Assembly (NCBI GenBank): GCA_964618975.1
Contig: CAZUDI010000013.1
Location: 1-64,000, forward strand
Direction of reading: 5' to 3'
From: CAZUDI01 sp964618975
GTDB lineage: Bacteria; Desulfobacterota; Desulfomonilia; UBA1062
DNA length: 64,000 bases
The position numbers and the translations under genes are program-made. Below the pieces are notes generated by a model, which was given only the letters and a program-made list of their open reading frames with translations, did not search any database and was not told the origin of the DNA. The first letter of the stretch is position 1, and each line of letters begins with the position of its first letter. Shown piece by piece: positions 26,904 to 35,060 of this stretch.

Positions 26904-28175
26904 TCATTCACTGAGACGCTTGATGGCGCAGAATTCCCCGCACATGGTGCAGACGCGCTCAACCCCGATGCCGCTGGCTTCCCGCATCTGGCGGGCATGC
27001 TGCGGGTCGAGGCTGAGGCGGATCTGTTCGTCCCAGTCGAGGCGCTTGCGCGCCCTGGCCATGGCATTGTCACGCTCGACGGCGCAGGGCAAGCCCCTGG
27101 CCAGATCCGCGGCATGCGCCGCGATGCGCGAGGCGATCACACCCTCGACGACGTGCTGCCTGCCCGGCAGGCGCAGGTGCTCGGCCGGGGTCACGTAGCA
27201 GAGGAAGTCGGCGCCTGAGTAGGCGGCCAGACAGCCGCCGATAGCGCCGGCGATATGGTCGTAGCCGCAGGCGATGTCGGTAACCAGGGGCCCGAGGACG
27301 TAGAAGGGGGCGCCCTGGCACAGGGACTTCTCCAGCCGGACATTTTCTGCCACCATGTTCAGCGGCACATGGCCCGGGCCCTCGATCATGACCTGGACCC
27401 CCCGCTCGCGGGCGCGCTGGGCCAGCTCGCCGAGGGTGACGAGCTCGCTGATCTGGGGGCTGTCCGTGGCGTCCGCCGTGGCGCCGGGGCGCAGGCCGTC
27501 CCCCAGCGAGAGGGTCACGTCATGATCGGCGAGGATGTCCAGGATGGTGTCGAAGCCATCGTACAGCGGCGACTGTCGGTGGTTGGCACGCATCCAGGCC
27601 ACGAGCAGCGACCCCCCCCGGCTCACCACGTCCAGCAGCCGCTGCCGGGTCTCAAGGGCGTGCAGCGATCCCAGGGTGACCCCGGCGTGGATGGTCATGA
27701 AATCCACGCCCTCGGCGGCCTGCCGCCTGAGGGTGGCCAGGAAGTCCTCCAGGGTCATGTCCGTGATGTCCCGTCGCCTGGCCGCAAGCTCGAAGGCCGT
27801 CTGATAGATCGGCACCGTGCCCACCATCACGGGAGACCTCTCGAGCACCGCCCGGCGGATATGCACGAGTTCGGAGCCCAGGGACAGATCCATGACCGCA
27901 TCCGCCCCGTACTCCACGCAGGCCTCCAGCTTTGCGAGCTCCTCTTCCAGGTCCATGTGGGAGGGCGAGGAGCCGATATTGGCGTTGACCTTGGTTCTGA
28001 GTCCCGTACCGATGCCGCGTATGTGCTCGAAGGTGCGGCCGCGGTTGCGGGGGATGACGATGGTCCCCCCGGCCACGCCGGCGCGGATGAATTCCGGGCT
28101 CAGCCCCTCGTAGGCGGCCACCGCCTGCATTTCCTCTGTGATGATGCCCCGCCTGGCTTCCAGTATCTGGGTCAT
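26904..28175 (-). CDS. thiC: phosphomethylpyrimidine synthase ThiC
   Basis: 423 residues. Radical SAM enzyme that rearranges aminoimidazole ribotide to HMP phosphate, the thiamin pyrimidine. Seen: NANIGSSP, the DLSLGSEL region, MTIHAGVT, MIEGPGHVPLN, and the C-terminal CTMCGEFCAI that holds the [4Fe-4S] cluster in the CxxCxxxxC arrangement. It is the short form without the long N-terminal extension of E. coli ThiC (about 630 residues), as usual in anaerobes and archaea. Start ATG at 28175 overlaps the thiE stop (ATGA) and has GGAG five bases before it. Third gene of the TPP-riboswitch operon. Confidence 0.96.
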   Translation of the reverse strand: MTQILEARRGIITEEMQAVAAYEGLSPEFIRAGVAGGTIVIPRNRGRTFEHIRGIGTGLRTKVNANIGSSPSHMDLEEELAKLEACVEYGADAVMDLSLGSELVHIRRAVLERSPVMVGTVPIYQTAFELAARRRDITDMTLEDFLATLRRQAAEGVDFMTIHAGVTLGSLHALETRQRLLDVVSRGGSLLVAWMRANHRQSPLYDGFDTILDILADHDVTLSLGDGLRPGATADATDSPQISELVTLGELAQRARERGVQVMIEGPGHVPLNMVAENVRLEKSLCQGAPFYVLGPLVTDIACGYDHIAGAIGGCLAAYSGADFLCYVTPAEHLRLPGRQHVVEGVIASRIAAHAADLARGLPCAVERDNAMARARKRLDWDEQIRLSLDPQHARQMREASGIGVERVCTMCGEFCAIKRLSE

Positions 28176-29188
28176 GTCTGCTCCATCCATATCTTCTGCA
28201 GCGCCCTCAGGGCGCGTTCAGGGTCCTCCTCCCGACTCACGGCGCTCAGCACGGCCGCGTTGTGCACCCCGGTGTGCCGCACAGGCCCGAGGTTGTCCTC
28301 CCCGATGCCCCCGATGGCCACCACCGGATGAGCGCTCTGACTGACGGCGGCCTCCAGGGCCGCCAGGTCCCTGGCCGGGAGAGAATTGTCCTTGGAGACC
28401 GTGGGAAAGACCGGGCCGAAGCCGATATAGTCGACCGGCTCCATGTCCGCTGCGGCCACCTGGTCCTGGTTGTGGGTGGACAGCCCGATCAGCGCCCTGG
28501 TTCCCAACAGCTCCCGGGCGCAGTCGGCCGGCAGGTCATCCTGGCCCAGGTGCAGCCCGTCGGCCTCGCTCAGGAGCGCGATCTCCAGGGAGTCGTTGAC
28601 GATGAAACGCGTGGAACTTCCGCGGGTCAGCGTGCGTATCCTGCAAGCCAGGGCGAGGTGCTCCCGGGGGCTGGCCCCCTTGTAGCGCAGCTGCACGGCG
28701 GCAATGCCTGAGGCCACCGCCAGGGCGGTGAGGCGTTCGTAGCCCTGGGGTGGGTCGGTGAGGACGAGGTAGAGGCCTTCTCCCAGCGAAGGCCTCAGAT
28801 CGAGGAAGGCCTGCTCGAGGCGGTAGGCCTCATAGCGGGCCGCCTTCAGGGTGCGCGCGACCGCGGGGTCGACGAGCTTCATGGCCTCTTCCAGCACGCG
28901 CAGGCCCTCCTGCGCCCGTTTGAGGTTGCTCATGGCCAGGGCCTCCACCCCCGGGCGGCGGTATTCGAGCCCGCCCGGAGAGTCAAAGCCGATATCGCCT
29001 TCCACGTCGCGGTGGCGCACGTAATCCGCGCGCGGCAGGCAGGCGGCCACCCGGTGGCGCAGTTCCTTGAGGCCCTGCTGCAGGCTGGGGGCGTCTTCCA
29101 GGAAGCGCGCCAGGTCCTCCGCCACACGCAGACCTTCGGTCACGCGGTTGAGGTTGGCGTCCAGGAGGCGTTCGAGGGGGCGTCGCAT
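28172..29188 (-). CDS. thiE: ThiD2-ThiE fusion: HMP-P kinase domain plus thiamin phosphate synthase
   Basis: 338 residues. The first 130 (RRPLERLLDANLNRVTEGL to about QAFLDL) match the ThiD2 domain, a monofunctional HMP-phosphate kinase distinct from classical ThiD. The remainder (LYLVLTDPPQGYERLT onward) is ThiE, with VQLRYKG, FIVNDSLEIALLSEADGLHLGQDD and IGFGPVFPT, which joins HMP-PP to the thiazole phosphate. ThiD2-ThiE fusions are known. The fusion supplies both steps between ThiC and TMP, which explains why no thiD is seen in the operon. Its ATG is 2 bases after the Thi4 stop, with GAGAGG upstream. Confidence 0.92.
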   Translation of the reverse strand: MRRPLERLLDANLNRVTEGLRVAEDLARFLEDAPSLQQGLKELRHRVAACLPRADYVRHRDVEGDIGFDSPGGLEYRRPGVEALAMSNLKRAQEGLRVLEEAMKLVDPAVARTLKAARYEAYRLEQAFLDLRPSLGEGLYLVLTDPPQGYERLTALAVASGIAAVQLRYKGASPREHLALACRIRTLTRGSSTRFIVNDSLEIALLSEADGLHLGQDDLPADCARELLGTRALIGLSTHNQDQVAAADMEPVDYIGFGPVFPTVSKDNSLPARDLAALEAAVSQSAHPVVAIGGIGEDNLGPVRHTGVHNAAVLSAVSREEDPERALRALQKIWMEQT

Positions 29189-29190
29189 GG

Positions 29191-29961
29191 CTACAACCTC
29201 TCGAGCATCTCGGAGGCGGCCTTGCGGCCGGAGAGGAACATGCCGCCGAAGATAGGCCCCATGCGGTATCCCCCGTAGGCCGCGTTGGCGGCCATGCCCG
29301 AGACGTACAGCCCGGGAAAGACCTCTCGGGTGTTGGACACCGTGTGTTTTTCACCCGCATCGGCGTCCATGGAGCGTTCGCCCACGATGCCCCCGGTGGG
29401 GGTATCCAGTCTGACGCCCATCTTTTTTACCAGGGCCGCGGTCACGTTGGCCGGGTGACCGGTGGCATCCAGGACGAAACGCGCGCGCACCGTGAGGGGG
29501 TCCACGTGCAGCCCGGCGAGCTCCACCGGCGACCAGTTGATCACCAGTCCGCCGACCCGGCCGTCCTTGAATACCACGTCTTCCATGCTCACCAGGTTGA
29601 AGATCCTCAGCCCGGCCCGGCTGGCGTGGTGTACGAGGGCGGCCACCGCAGAGACGGAATCGGCCGTGTAGTAGCCCGCATCATAGGGCTTCAGGACGAT
29701 GTCGAACTCCTCCAGGACCTCTCTGGCCTCGTCCTGCACCACGATCTCGTTGAACATCATGCCTCCGCCCCACATGCCGCCGCCGATGGAGAGCTTCTTT
29801 TCGAAGAGGGCCACCCTGCGGCCTTCCCGGGCCAGGTAGTAGCCGGCCACGAGACCCGAGGGCCCCGCTCCTACGATGGCCACATCGAGCTCGAGTGAGT
29901 CCAGGAGCTTGTGCATGTAGGTGGTGATGATGGCCTTGCTGATGATAATCTCGTCTAGCAT
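29191..29961 (-). CDS. thi4: Thi4-type thiazole synthase, cysteine-free (sulfide-dependent form)
   Basis: 256 residues. FAD/NAD-binding fold with VAIVGAGPSGLVAGYY, KKLSIGGGMWGGGMM, DATGHPANVT and a C-terminal GMAANAAYGGYRMGPIFGGM. This is the archaeal/anaerobe branch of THI4 that builds the thiazole from NAD, glycine and a sulfur source. Yeast Thi4 sacrifices Cys205; this protein has no cysteine anywhere, so sulfur must come from free sulfide and the enzyme can turn over. No thiG/thiS/thiH genes are present, which fits. The ATG at 29961 has GGGAGG five bases upstream; longer frames run into the riboswitch terminator. First gene of the operon. Confidence 0.92.
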   Translation of the reverse strand: MLDEIIISKAIITTYMHKLLDSLELDVAIVGAGPSGLVAGYYLAREGRRVALFEKKLSIGGGMWGGGMMFNEIVVQDEAREVLEEFDIVLKPYDAGYYTADSVSAVAALVHHASRAGLRIFNLVSMEDVVFKDGRVGGLVINWSPVELAGLHVDPLTVRARFVLDATGHPANVTAALVKKMGVRLDTPTGGIVGERSMDADAGEKHTVSNTREVFPGLYVSGMAANAAYGGYRMGPIFGGMFLSGRKAASEMLERL

Positions 29962-30052
29962 GTCTTCCTCCCGCTGTCCTTTTTTCGCCATGGTTCGCAT
30001 CCTCCGCCCCCCTGTCGCTGGCGGTAAGAGCGCCTGGGTTGCCAGAACAAAT

Positions 30053-30088
30053 AAAGACGGCCGTCTCCCGGAGGAGACGGCCGTCTTT
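30053..30088 (-). terminator. TPP-riboswitch expression platform (intrinsic terminator)
   Basis: A perfect 16-base stem AAAGACGGCCGTCTCC pairs with its complement around a 4-base loop, and on the minus strand is followed by ATTTGTTC. It lies between the aptamer and thi4, so TPP binding is expected to favour this terminator and stop transcription. Confidence 0.85.
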
Positions 30089-30135
30089 ATCAAGCCTGTG
30101 GACGGGAAACGTGCACACCTTCCCGTACTGTCTTG

Positions 30136-30213
30136 TCTGTTCCCTCCGCTGGTATTACCCAGATCAGGTTCTAAGGGTATGATCTCAGGCCTCGTTCTCG
30201 AGGCCACCCCGTG
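30136..30213 (-). ncRNA. TPP riboswitch aptamer
   Basis: On the minus strand the element reads CACGGGGUG, then CUGAGA, ACCC, GAACCUGAUCUGGGUAAU and CCAGCGGAGGGA, the conserved THI-box segments in the right order. It precedes thi4-thiE-thiC in cis. Confidence 0.95.
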
Positions 30214-30270
30214 TAAAAGAGCGTTTTTTAAGCCCCTTAATCCTAGGCCAATGCCCGGGGCGTGTCAAGG

Positions 30271-30357
30271 TTTAATGGCCTGAGGGTCAAATTCCTTTAA
30301 CGCTTGCGGCGGAAGGCAGGGTCCTTGGGCTTGCCTTGGGGACCATATCCATGATTC
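30271..30357 (+). repeat. 80-bp intergenic repeat, copy 7
   Basis: Plus-strand copy with a CGCTTGCGGCGG arm and degenerate GGGCTTGCCTTGGGG hairpin. It lies between the TPP riboswitch and the 3' end of the tusA-like gene, so with copy 6 it brackets the thiamin operon. Confidence 0.75.
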
Positions 30358-30406
30358 GCATGGTGTCAACGGTGGGGGCGAAGTAGCCGGAAAGGACGGG
30401 GGCTAT

Positions 30407-30625
30407 CTAATCCTTGCCCAGGGTGAGGCGGTAGCCGTCACCTTCGGGCTCGACGCCCCGCACGGTCCAGCCCTTGCTGGTGGCGGCCCGACGGACGTTT
30501 TCCTTAGAGGTGTCGGTGTCGACGAGCACGGTGAACTCGCCCGAGGGCAGCTCCTTGATCTTCTGCATGGTCAGGATGACCGGTTGGGGACAGGAAAGGC
30601 CGCGTGCATCCACGGTATCGGACAT
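30407..30625 (-). CDS. TusA/SirA-like sulfur (or selenium) carrier
   Basis: 72 residues, a full TusA-like fold: DARGLSCPQPVILTMQKI carries the conserved CPxP cysteine that holds a persulfide or selenosulfide, then VLVDTDTSKENVRRAATSKGW. ATG at 30625 with AAAGGAG upstream. It is encoded after yedE on the same strand with 110-137 bases and a repeat copy between, a pairing that in selenium-using bacteria belongs to the yedE/yedF selenium-uptake set. Sulfur trafficking is the alternative. Unlike YedF it has no second domain. Confidence 0.85.
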   Translation of the reverse strand: MSDTVDARGLSCPQPVILTMQKIKELPSGEFTVLVDTDTSKENVRRAATSKGWTVRGVEPEGDGYRLTLGKD

Positions 30626-30646
30626 GGTGTATTCTCCTTTCGTTCT

Positions 30647-30731
30647 CATCATGGGCAGAAACCCCAGGGCAAGTTTGAAGCCCCTGCTTTCCGCTGCAAG
30701 CAGCGGTGAATTCGACTCTCAGGCCATTCAA
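30647..30731 (-). repeat. 80-bp intergenic repeat, copy 8
   Basis: Minus-strand copy with CCGCTGCTTGCAGCGG and CCCCAGGGC arms, directly between yedE and tusA. It is a possible attenuator or stabiliser of the transcript between them. Confidence 0.8.
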
Positions 30732-30761
30732 GGTAAGTATGCTTCCCCTGCTGCCGGCGCC

Positions 30762-31853
30762 TCAGCCCAGTTTCTGGCGCATGCTGAAGCCGATGAAGGC
30801 GCAGACGATAAGCCCGACGACCACCGCGGTGGCCCCGTGGGTCCCGAGGCCGGAGGGCGAACTCGCCAGGGAGAAGTTGTGGGCGATCCCGGCGCCCGTG
30901 ATCATGCCGAGCACGAAGACCGCGGCGTCGCCGTCACCCTCGCCGGCCAGGAAGAGCTGGCGGCCGGGGCAGCCGCCCGCCAGGGCGAAGGCCAGTCCGG
31001 CCAGCACCATGCCGGCGAAGTTCCAGAAGTGCAGGGTGTGGGCCACGGGCTGGCCCGTGAATCCGGGTTTGAACTGCCCCAGCACGAGGTTGGTGATGAA
31101 GGCCAGCACGACCAGGGCCACTACCCCGGAGAAGAGGTGGGCCTGACGGAACAGGATCAGGTCGCGGAAGGCCCCCATGGTGCAGAAGCGGCTCCTCTGG
31201 GCGATGAAGCCGATGAAGAGCCCCACGACCAAAGCAATCATCAGCGGCGCGTGCATGGCACCCGGGCCCTTGAGGCTGTAGAAGAGCACCCCGCTTAGGG
31301 CCTGGCCTGGAACCTGGGGATTGATGAGCAGCAGCACCAGGAGCCCCGCCATGGTCAGCGGCAGGAGCAGCCCCACGGAGGGGTAGGTGGCCTGGGTGCG
31401 TCCCAGGTTGTAGCCGCCCTTGAGAAAGAGGGTGCCGAGCCAGATTCCCGTGATCAATCCTATGAGCCCCAGGATGGCGTTCCAGTCGCCGCCGCCGAGC
31501 CGCAGCATGGCCCGCCAGGGACAGCCCAGGAACACGAGCGCCCCGATCATGGCGCAGACGCCCAGGAAGAAGCGCACCACCGGGGCCGAACCCGCCCTTG
31601 GGCGAAATTCCCTGAAGGCCAGGGCACCTCCCAGCGATCCCAGGACGAAGCCGATGATCTCGGGCCTGAGATACTGCACTACGCCGGCGCGGTGCAGTCC
31701 GATGGCGCCGGCGATGTCGCGCTCGAAACAGGCCACACAGATCCCCATGTTCCCGGGGTTGCCCAGCTTTTGCAGGAGCGGGGCCAGGATGCCGATGATC
31801 GCCCCGACCACGATGATGCCCCATTTTCCGGAAAAGACATTTTCACCCTTCAT
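30762..31853 (-). CDS. YedE/YeeE-family membrane transporter, selenium-metabolism type
   Basis: 363 residues with about ten hydrophobic helices. It has ICVACFERDIAGAIGLH, LGCPWRAMLRLGGGDWNA and RSRFCTMGAFRDL, the cysteine-containing motifs of the YeeE/YedE family; the last two correspond to the conserved Cys sites that relay thiosulfate or a selenium species. Its length and the GCPWR segment resemble the selenium-linked YedE/FdhT subgroup. With SelD and two selenoproteins in this window, selenium import is a reasonable inference, but thiosulfate uptake cannot be excluded. GAGAGGAGATGCT is the ribosome-binding region. The gene starts 41 bases from the assembly gap, so its upstream region is incomplete. 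Confidence 0.85.
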   Translation of the reverse strand: MKGENVFSGKWGIIVVGAIIGILAPLLQKLGNPGNMGICVACFERDIAGAIGLHRAGVVQYLRPEIIGFVLGSLGGALAFREFRPRAGSAPVVRFFLGVCAMIGALVFLGCPWRAMLRLGGGDWNAILGLIGLITGIWLGTLFLKGGYNLGRTQATYPSVGLLLPLTMAGLLVLLLINPQVPGQALSGVLFYSLKGPGAMHAPLMIALVVGLFIGFIAQRSRFCTMGAFRDLILFRQAHLFSGVVALVVLAFITNLVLGQFKPGFTGQPVAHTLHFWNFAGMVLAGLAFALAGGCPGRQLFLAGEGDGDAAVFVLGMITGAGIAHNFSLASSPSGLGTHGATAVVVGLIVCAFIGFSMRQKLG

Positions 31854-31894
31854 AGCATCTCCTCTCTCAACCTTTTACAATCTAATGTGTATGA

Positions 31895-31994
31895 NNNNNN
31901 NNNNNNNNNNNNNNNNNNNNNNNNNNNNNNNNNNNNNNNNNNNNNNNNNNNNNNNNNNNNNNNNNNNNNNNNNNNNNNNNNNNNNNNNNNNNNN
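31895..31994. other. assembly gap (100 N) flanked by an identical 13-mer
   Basis: Exactly 100 N. The 13 bases before the gap (31882-31894) equal the 13 bases after it (31995-32007): CTAATGTGTATGA. Either the two contig ends overlap and the gap is really empty or negative, or the 13-mer is a real short repeat. The gap sits between yedE and the ABC transporter genes. Confidence 0.95.
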
Positions 31995-32468
31995 CTAATG
32001 TGTATGAACCAGGGTCGGCCCTTACCCCCCCTACAGTCGCCGGCGGCGGGGGAAGGCGATCCCTGATGATAATAGACGTGCCCTTGGGCGCGTGCAGGAT
32101 GTATTCTAGGGGGAGGGAAAAAGATTTGCTAATAGTATGAGGGAATAGTCTATCCGGGGATTATTCCATATCGCCATCGTCCGGGGCACAGGGGACGGCA
32201 CACCGTCATGAGCCGCTCGATTTTCCCGGTGTCCGACGGGTGGAGGGCCTCTATGTCTACCTACTAAATCGCTTGAGGGTCGCATTGCCTTACTACTTGT
32301 GGCATCGGGGCGGGTCCAGGGCTTACCCTGGGGTTATACCCATAATTGACGCTGCCTCATGAGGCCCAGCTGACCCGCTTGTGGATTGTTCCTTGCTTTT
32401 GCGCCGGGATTTGATTTAGATGAAGGCGCTTGTGGCAAAACAACATATCAGCGAGGAGGGTTGATGGT
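31995..32468. other. intergenic region before the amino-acid transporter
   Basis: No gene seen. The region holds a 6-base inverted repeat GGAATA (32142-32147) with TATTCC (32162-32167), a possible regulator site, and repeat copy 9 at 32265-32347. The last 100 bases lead into the ribosome-binding site of the binding-protein gene. Confidence 0.5.
32265..32347 (+). repeat. 80-bp intergenic repeat, copy 9
   Basis: Plus-strand copy with the AAATCGCTTGAGGGTCGCATT head, an eroded first hairpin, CCAGGGCTTACCCTGGGG second hairpin and TATACCCATAAT tail. Confidence 0.75.
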
Positions 32469-33269
32469 ATGGGAAAGAGGATGATGGTTGCAATCGGGGT
32501 TGTCTGTGTCCTGGCGGCAGTGTGGGCCTTGCCTGCTCCGGCGGCGGACGACGGATCCTGGGAGCGGGTCAGGCAGGCCGGCAAGCTGGTCATCGGCATT
32601 GACGACGCCTTTCCGCCCATGGAGTTCCGCAACGAAAGCAATGAACTGGTGGGTTTCGATATCGAGGCCTCCCGTGAACTCGGGCGTAGGCTCGGCATTG
32701 AGATCGAGCACGTGCCCACCGCCTGGGACGGGGTGGTCATGGCGCTTAAGGTGAAGAAGTTCGACTGCATTTGGTCGTGCATGTCCATCACCCCGGAGCG
32801 CGAGCAGGAAATCGCCTTTACCAAGCCCTACATCATGGAGAAGCAGGTGCTGGTGGTCAAGGCCGACAACCCGGCCATCAAGGGTAGCGGCGACTTGACG
32901 AACAAGCATGTGGCCGGGGTCCAGCAGGGCTCCACCTCGGAGCAGGCCCTCGAGAAACTGGGTCAGGAATTCAAGGAAATCAAGCGTTACGACAAGAATA
33001 CCGAGGCCTTCATGGACCTCAAGATCGGCCGCATCGACACCCTGGCCGTGGACGAGATCGTGGGGCGCTACTATCTTTCCCAGCGTCCGGGCGAGTTCCG
33101 CGTGCTGCCCGAGGCCCTGACCAGCGAGCCCGTGGGCATCGGCATCCGCCAGGAGGATGTGGCACTCAAGGCCCAGATCCAGAAGACCCTCGATGAAATG
33201 TTTGCCGACGGCACCATGCGAAAGATATCCATCAAATGGTTCGGAGACGATATAACCGCCTGGAAATGA
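32469..33269 (+). CDS. polar amino-acid ABC transporter, periplasmic binding protein
   Basis: 266 residues. A signal peptide (MGKRMMVAIGVVCVL to PAPAA) is followed by a family-3 solute-binding domain: GKLVIGIDDAFPPMEFRNE, GFDIEASRELGRRLG, CIWSCMSITPERE, FTKPYIM and a C-terminal KISIKWFGDDI. It should deliver a polar amino acid (Gln, Arg, His, cystine and similar) to the permease encoded next. The ATG at 32469 has GAGGAGGG upstream. The stop overlaps the permease start (ATGA). Confidence 0.92.
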   Translation: MGKRMMVAIGVVCVLAAVWALPAPAADDGSWERVRQAGKLVIGIDDAFPPMEFRNESNELVGFDIEASRELGRRLGIEIEHVPTAWDGVVMALKVKKFDCIWSCMSITPEREQEIAFTKPYIMEKQVLVVKADNPAIKGSGDLTNKHVAGVQQGSTSEQALEKLGQEFKEIKRYDKNTEAFMDLKIGRIDTLAVDEIVGRYYLSQRPGEFRVLPEALTSEPVGIGIRQEDVALKAQIQKTLDEMFADGTMRKISIKWFGDDITAWK

Positions 33270-34279
33270 TCTCCCGGCTCGGCGCACTCCTGTGTGCGCT
33301 GAGCCTGCTTCTCTCGCCGCTGTGCTGGGGCGCGTCGGCCGAGAGCGATCCCTATGAACTGCTCGCCCGGGGGACACGGCTGCTCCACCAGGGCGACCTG
33401 TCTGGCGCCCTGGAACGCTTCGAGGCCGTAAGCCCACCTGAGGCCGGCGGGGAGGGGGGGGCCTTCGTGCGCGCCCGCATGGAGGCGGCCAAGATCTATT
33501 TTTCCCGCCAGGATTACCCCGGCAGCGAGCGCATGTGCCAGGCCATCCTCGAGCGCTTTCCCGACAACATCGAGGCGCGTAATTTCCTTGCCCAGGTGCA
33601 GGTGGCCCAGACGCCCCGCTGGGTAAGGTTTTTCAAGGACATGCAGACCTATCTGCCCACGCTGCTGAAGGCCTCGGGCATGACCCTGCTGCTGGTGTTG
33701 ATCACCATGCTCTGCTCGCCCGTGGCCGGGCTCTTCGTGGCCCTGGCACGCATCAGCCGCCTGCGGGCGCTTAAGGCACTCTTCTGGTGCTATATCTGGA
33801 TCTTCCGCGGCACGCCGCTTTTGCTGCAGCTCTTTTTCATCTATTACGGGCTGCCCCAGCTCGGGCTGACGCTGGACCCCTTCACCGCCGCTGTCTGGGG
33901 GCTGGGGCTCAACTATTCGGCCTACCTGGCCGAGATCATCCGGGGTGCCATCGAGAGTATCGACCCGGGACAGATGGAGTCCGCCAAGGCCATCGGTATG
34001 ACCTACTGGCAGGCCATGCGGCGCATCATCATTCCCCAGACCTACAAGCGTCTGGTGCCGCCCATCGGCAACGAGTTCATCGCGCTCATCAAGGACACCG
34101 CCCTGGTCTCCACCATCGCCATGGTGGAGCTCATGCGGGCCGCCAACCAGATCTTCAACACCACCTTCAACATCTTCATCCTGATCCAGGCGGCCATCAT
34201 CTATCTGCTCATCACGAGCATCTTCACCGTCGCCTTCCGCAGGCTCGAAGATCGGCTGGGGGTATACGAGAACCGATGA
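33266..34279 (+). CDS. amino-acid ABC transporter permease with N-terminal exported TPR segment
   Basis: 337 residues, about 110 longer than usual. Residues 1-23 form a signal-like hydrophobic segment, then about 25-115 is a helical TPR-like region (YELLARGTRLLHQGDLSGALERF split, then AAKIYFSRQDYPGSERMCQAIL), then the HisM/GlnP-type permease from about 130, with IFRGTPLLLQLFFIYYG, the EAA loop (ESAKAIGMTYWQAMRRIIIPQ in parts) and helices to the end. The TPR part would lie in the periplasm if the signal is a membrane anchor, so it may contact the binding protein. ATGA overlaps on both sides show a tightly coupled operon. The signal and TPR are real in frame, not a start-choice artefact. Confidence 0.88.
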   Translation: MISRLGALLCALSLLLSPLCWGASAESDPYELLARGTRLLHQGDLSGALERFEAVSPPEAGGEGGAFVRARMEAAKIYFSRQDYPGSERMCQAILERFPDNIEARNFLAQVQVAQTPRWVRFFKDMQTYLPTLLKASGMTLLLVLITMLCSPVAGLFVALARISRLRALKALFWCYIWIFRGTPLLLQLFFIYYGLPQLGLTLDPFTAAVWGLGLNYSAYLAEIIRGAIESIDPGQMESAKAIGMTYWQAMRRIIIPQTYKRLVPPIGNEFIALIKDTALVSTIAMVELMRAANQIFNTTFNIFILIQAAIIYLLITSIFTVAFRRLEDRLGVYENR

Positions 34280-35034
34280 TTGAACTGTCAAATGTCGTCA
34301 AGCGCTACGGCGATCTGGTCGCCGTTGACCACGTGAGTCTCAGGATTGAGAAGGGGGAGAAGATTGTCATCATCGGGCCGTCCGGCTCGGGCAAGACCAC
34401 GCTGCTGCGCATGATCAACTACCTGGAAACCCTGGATGAAGGCCGCATCCTGCTCGAAGGACGCGAGGTGGGCTACCGCCATGACCGCAACGGACGGCTC
34501 GTGCTGGAAAAACAGGATGTGATTTGCCGCATCCGATCCGAGATCGGCATGGTCTTCCAACATTTCTACCTTTTCCCCCACATGACCGCCCTGCAGAACG
34601 TCATGGAGGGGCCTCTGACGGTCAAGAAACTGCCACGCCGCGAGGCCGAGGATATCGCCCTGGACCTGCTCGGCAAGGTGGGGCTGCTCGACAAGCGCGA
34701 CGCCTATCCCGCCTTTCTCTCGGGCGGCCAGAAACAGCGGGTGGCCATCGCCCGGGCCCTGGCCATGCGCCCCATGATCATGCTCTTCGACGAGCCCACC
34801 TCGGCCCTGGACCCCGAGCTCGTGGGCGAGGTCTTCACCACCATCCGGGACCTGGCCGAGGAGGGCATGACCATGCTCATCGTCACGCATCAGATGGGCT
34901 TTGCCCGCGAACTGGCCGACCACGTGATCTTCATGGACCAGGGGCGTTTCATCTTCGAGGGCCGCCCGGAAGAGGTTTTCTCGGCCGAGATGGACAACCC
35001 GCGCGTCAAGGCCTTTCTCGACAAGGTCCTCTAG
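34276..35034 (+). CDS. amino-acid ABC transporter ATP-binding protein
   Basis: 252 residues, the standard ATPase of the HisP/GlnQ class. Seen: GPSGSGKTTLLR (Walker A), the Q-loop in MVFQHFYLFPHMT, LSGGQKQRVAIARALA (signature) and IMLFDEPTSALDPE (Walker B), and the H-switch in VTHQMGF. It starts at the ATGA shared with the permease stop and completes a three-gene import operon. Confidence 0.95.
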   Translation: MIELSNVVKRYGDLVAVDHVSLRIEKGEKIVIIGPSGSGKTTLLRMINYLETLDEGRILLEGREVGYRHDRNGRLVLEKQDVICRIRSEIGMVFQHFYLFPHMTALQNVMEGPLTVKKLPRREAEDIALDLLGKVGLLDKRDAYPAFLSGGQKQRVAIARALAMRPMIMLFDEPTSALDPELVGEVFTTIRDLAEEGMTMLIVTHQMGFARELADHVIFMDQGRFIFEGRPEEVFSAEMDNPRVKAFLDKVL

Positions 35035-35060
35035 GGGGAAGCCCGCAGGCAGGAGGGTAT

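Noticed and set aside
26714..27115. 133-codon minus frame downstream of thiC
   Set aside because: It overlaps thiC in another frame and runs through repeat copy 6; no motif or ribosome-binding site.
31895..31994. open frames reading through the N run
   Set aside because: The N bases are unknown sequence, so no coding claim can be made across the gap.
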